Part shown: piece by piece, positions 62,832 to 64,000 of the stretch
Numbering within the stretch: the first letter of the stretch is position 1
Layout of the letters: each line of letters begins with the position of its first letter
From: Anaeramoeba flamelloides
Taxonomy: Eukaryota; Metamonada; Anaeramoebidae
Direction: 5' to 3'
Assembly: GCA_027625915.1 (NCBI GenBank)
Contig: JANTQA010000057.1
Coordinates: forward strand, 806,001-870,000
DNA: 64,000 bases
Notes under the pieces: generated by a model
Told to the model about the DNA's origin: nothing
Seen by the model: the letters and a program-made list of their open reading frames with translations, nothing else
Database searches by the model: none
Made by a program: the position numbers and the translations under genes

Positions 62832-64000
62832 CTGTTCATTATTTATATTAAAAATAATATAAAATTATTAATATTAGCATTTTGGAAAATTTTAAATTAT
62901 TTTATCAAATTATAAATATATATGTATATGTGTGTATGCCCTAGAAGTCGATTTCTGTACTAAACTAAAATTCAAAATTTTCACACAGTTAAAAATGTTC
63001 AAACAATCACAATAATATAATTCCATTCAAATTGGAAATAATTTTGATTTTCGTAAAAATATGAAAATCATTTTTTCATCTATTAGTTTTGTTTTGATTT
63101 CATTTTTTGAATTACGTAACTTGTTTATGTTGATCGAAATATTTTTTTCAACGATTGATATTAGATTAAAGTTGAGTTGTTCAAAATAGAAGAACTCGAA
63201 TAAAATTAGTTAATGATATCTACCATTGGATCGATCAATATTCCTAATAGAATTTTCAACAAATTTACCAATGTATTTTTTTGTTTTGCTCTCTCCAAAT
63301 TTTTTAACACACCAATTGATAATTTATTTGTATTGATAATTATTTATTTTTTGTTTGGTGAGTATTGTAATTTATAAGCAAGTGTTAACATTTCAATTAG
63401 TGAATGGTTCTAATTTGGTATTTCTTCTTGAAATGATTAAATAAGTTTTTTTTTCACATTCGAATTTTGGTGTGTTTAAAATTTTGAATTGGAGTTTATT
63501 TTTATTATTTCCCTTTCATTATTTTGAGAAATAAGTCTAATTTATGACTTGAAATAAATTACATTAAGGGCGGTATCCAATTCATATATTCAAAAATTAC
63601 TCAAGTATATTATTACATATCTACTAGAAAATTATCTGGTGGTTAAAATTGATTTAATGTGTAGGTAAAAATTTATAAAAAAAAAGTAAAATGCTGAAAA
63701 ATATTTTTTTACAAAATAAAAATATTGTTTTTCCTTCAAAAAATAGAAAAAATATACTCAAAAAAATAAAAAAACCAAGAAAAAAAATATAAATTTTCAA
63801 ATTTTTTTTTTTACAATTATCGATTTCAAAAACAATTCTAATAATTAAGTGGTTAGTAACTCTTAATATATATATATATATATATATATTCCAAAAGTAA
63901 TAGGGCGCTTGTTTTCACAAATATTCAATTAAACTTGTTAAACAAACTCTTTTATCAACTTTAGAGAAACTCATTGTCATTTTTAAAAGAATTTCATTTG
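62832..64000. other. Probable intron of the BEACH gene, with repeat H copy 2
   Basis: No exon-like frame is visible on either strand. Positions 63071-63285 resemble the first 215 bases of the window in direct orientation, and an (AT)n run lies at 63867-63890. Confidence 0.5.
63071..63285 (+). repeat. Dispersed repeat H, copy 2
   Basis: GAATTACGTAACTTGTTT, GATCGATCAATA and neighbouring words match 1-215 in order. Family unknown. Confidence 0.4.

Noticed and set aside
1-64000. tRNA, rRNA, snRNA and CRISPR features
   Set aside because: I looked for T-loop (GGTTCRANTCC), 5S, U1/U2/U5/U6 core words and regular spaced repeats and found none; a covariance-model search would be decisive.
1-64000. 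A variant genetic code
   Set aside because: Eight genes translate cleanly with the standard code, with no in-frame TAA, TAG or TGA; all end in TAA.

Overview
The window is very AT-rich eukaryotic DNA. It carries large, widely spaced protein genes, spliceosomal introns (some about 4 kb), long homopolymer and AT runs, and many short transposon relics. Every complete gene model I could build ends in TAA and uses the standard code. The gene set points to a free-living amoeboid protist: a core histone, the Pol II subunit RPB3, a DOCK-family Rho/Rac GEF, a BEACH-WD40 protein, a PH-ankyrin-WD40 protein, a CH-domain protein with huge low-complexity linkers, a DHHC-type acyltransferase and an RP9/CIR-like zinc-knuckle protein. 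Asn/Lys/Asp-rich insertions and A/T-run introns fit Amoebozoa or Anaeramoeba-like lineages, but the species is a guess.

Layout. 1-5.4 kb: no gene, repeats, and a strong inverted repeat ending just before a histone H2A gene (5421-5855, +). 7.2-15.1 kb (+): a PH-ankyrin-WD40 gene whose first short exon I join to the rest across a 3.9 kb intron that contains a CACTA-like element. 15.1-18.9 kb: repeats and a decayed LINE. 19.0-27.2 kb (-): RPB3 in three exons separated by 3.5 and 3.9 kb introns packed with transposon copies. 27.2-32.4 kb: repeats. 32.4-33.7 kb (-): a degenerate DHHC acyltransferase (DHVC). 33.7-40.2 kb: a transposon graveyard with four identified elements. 40.2-47.7 kb (+): DOCK GEF of about 2,480 residues with one small intron. 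49.3 kb: a doubtful tiny gene. 50.5-51.6 kb (-): RP9/CIR-like protein. 51.6-54.5 kb: two more element copies. 54.5-57.8 kb (+): CH-domain protein. 57.8-60.9 kb: repeats. 60.9-62.8 kb (-): C-terminal part of a BEACH-WD40 protein, cut by an intron whose upstream exon is not in the window. 62.8-64 kb: intron or intergenic repeats.

How it fits together. DOCK, the PH-WD40, the CH protein and BEACH-WD40 all belong to the cytoskeleton and membrane-traffic toolkit of a motile, phagocytic cell. RPB3, H2A and the RP9-like protein are nuclear housekeeping. They do not form an operon or a dedicated system. The most distinctive points are: (1) an RPB3 that keeps the four-cysteine Fe-S pattern known from archaeal subunit D; (2) an acyltransferase with its catalytic Cys but without the usual zinc ligands; (3) introns that start T-rich and end A-rich, so their ends could pair; (4) several families of short non-autonomous DNA transposons, with readable target-site duplications and one nested insertion, which bulk up introns and intergenic DNA.
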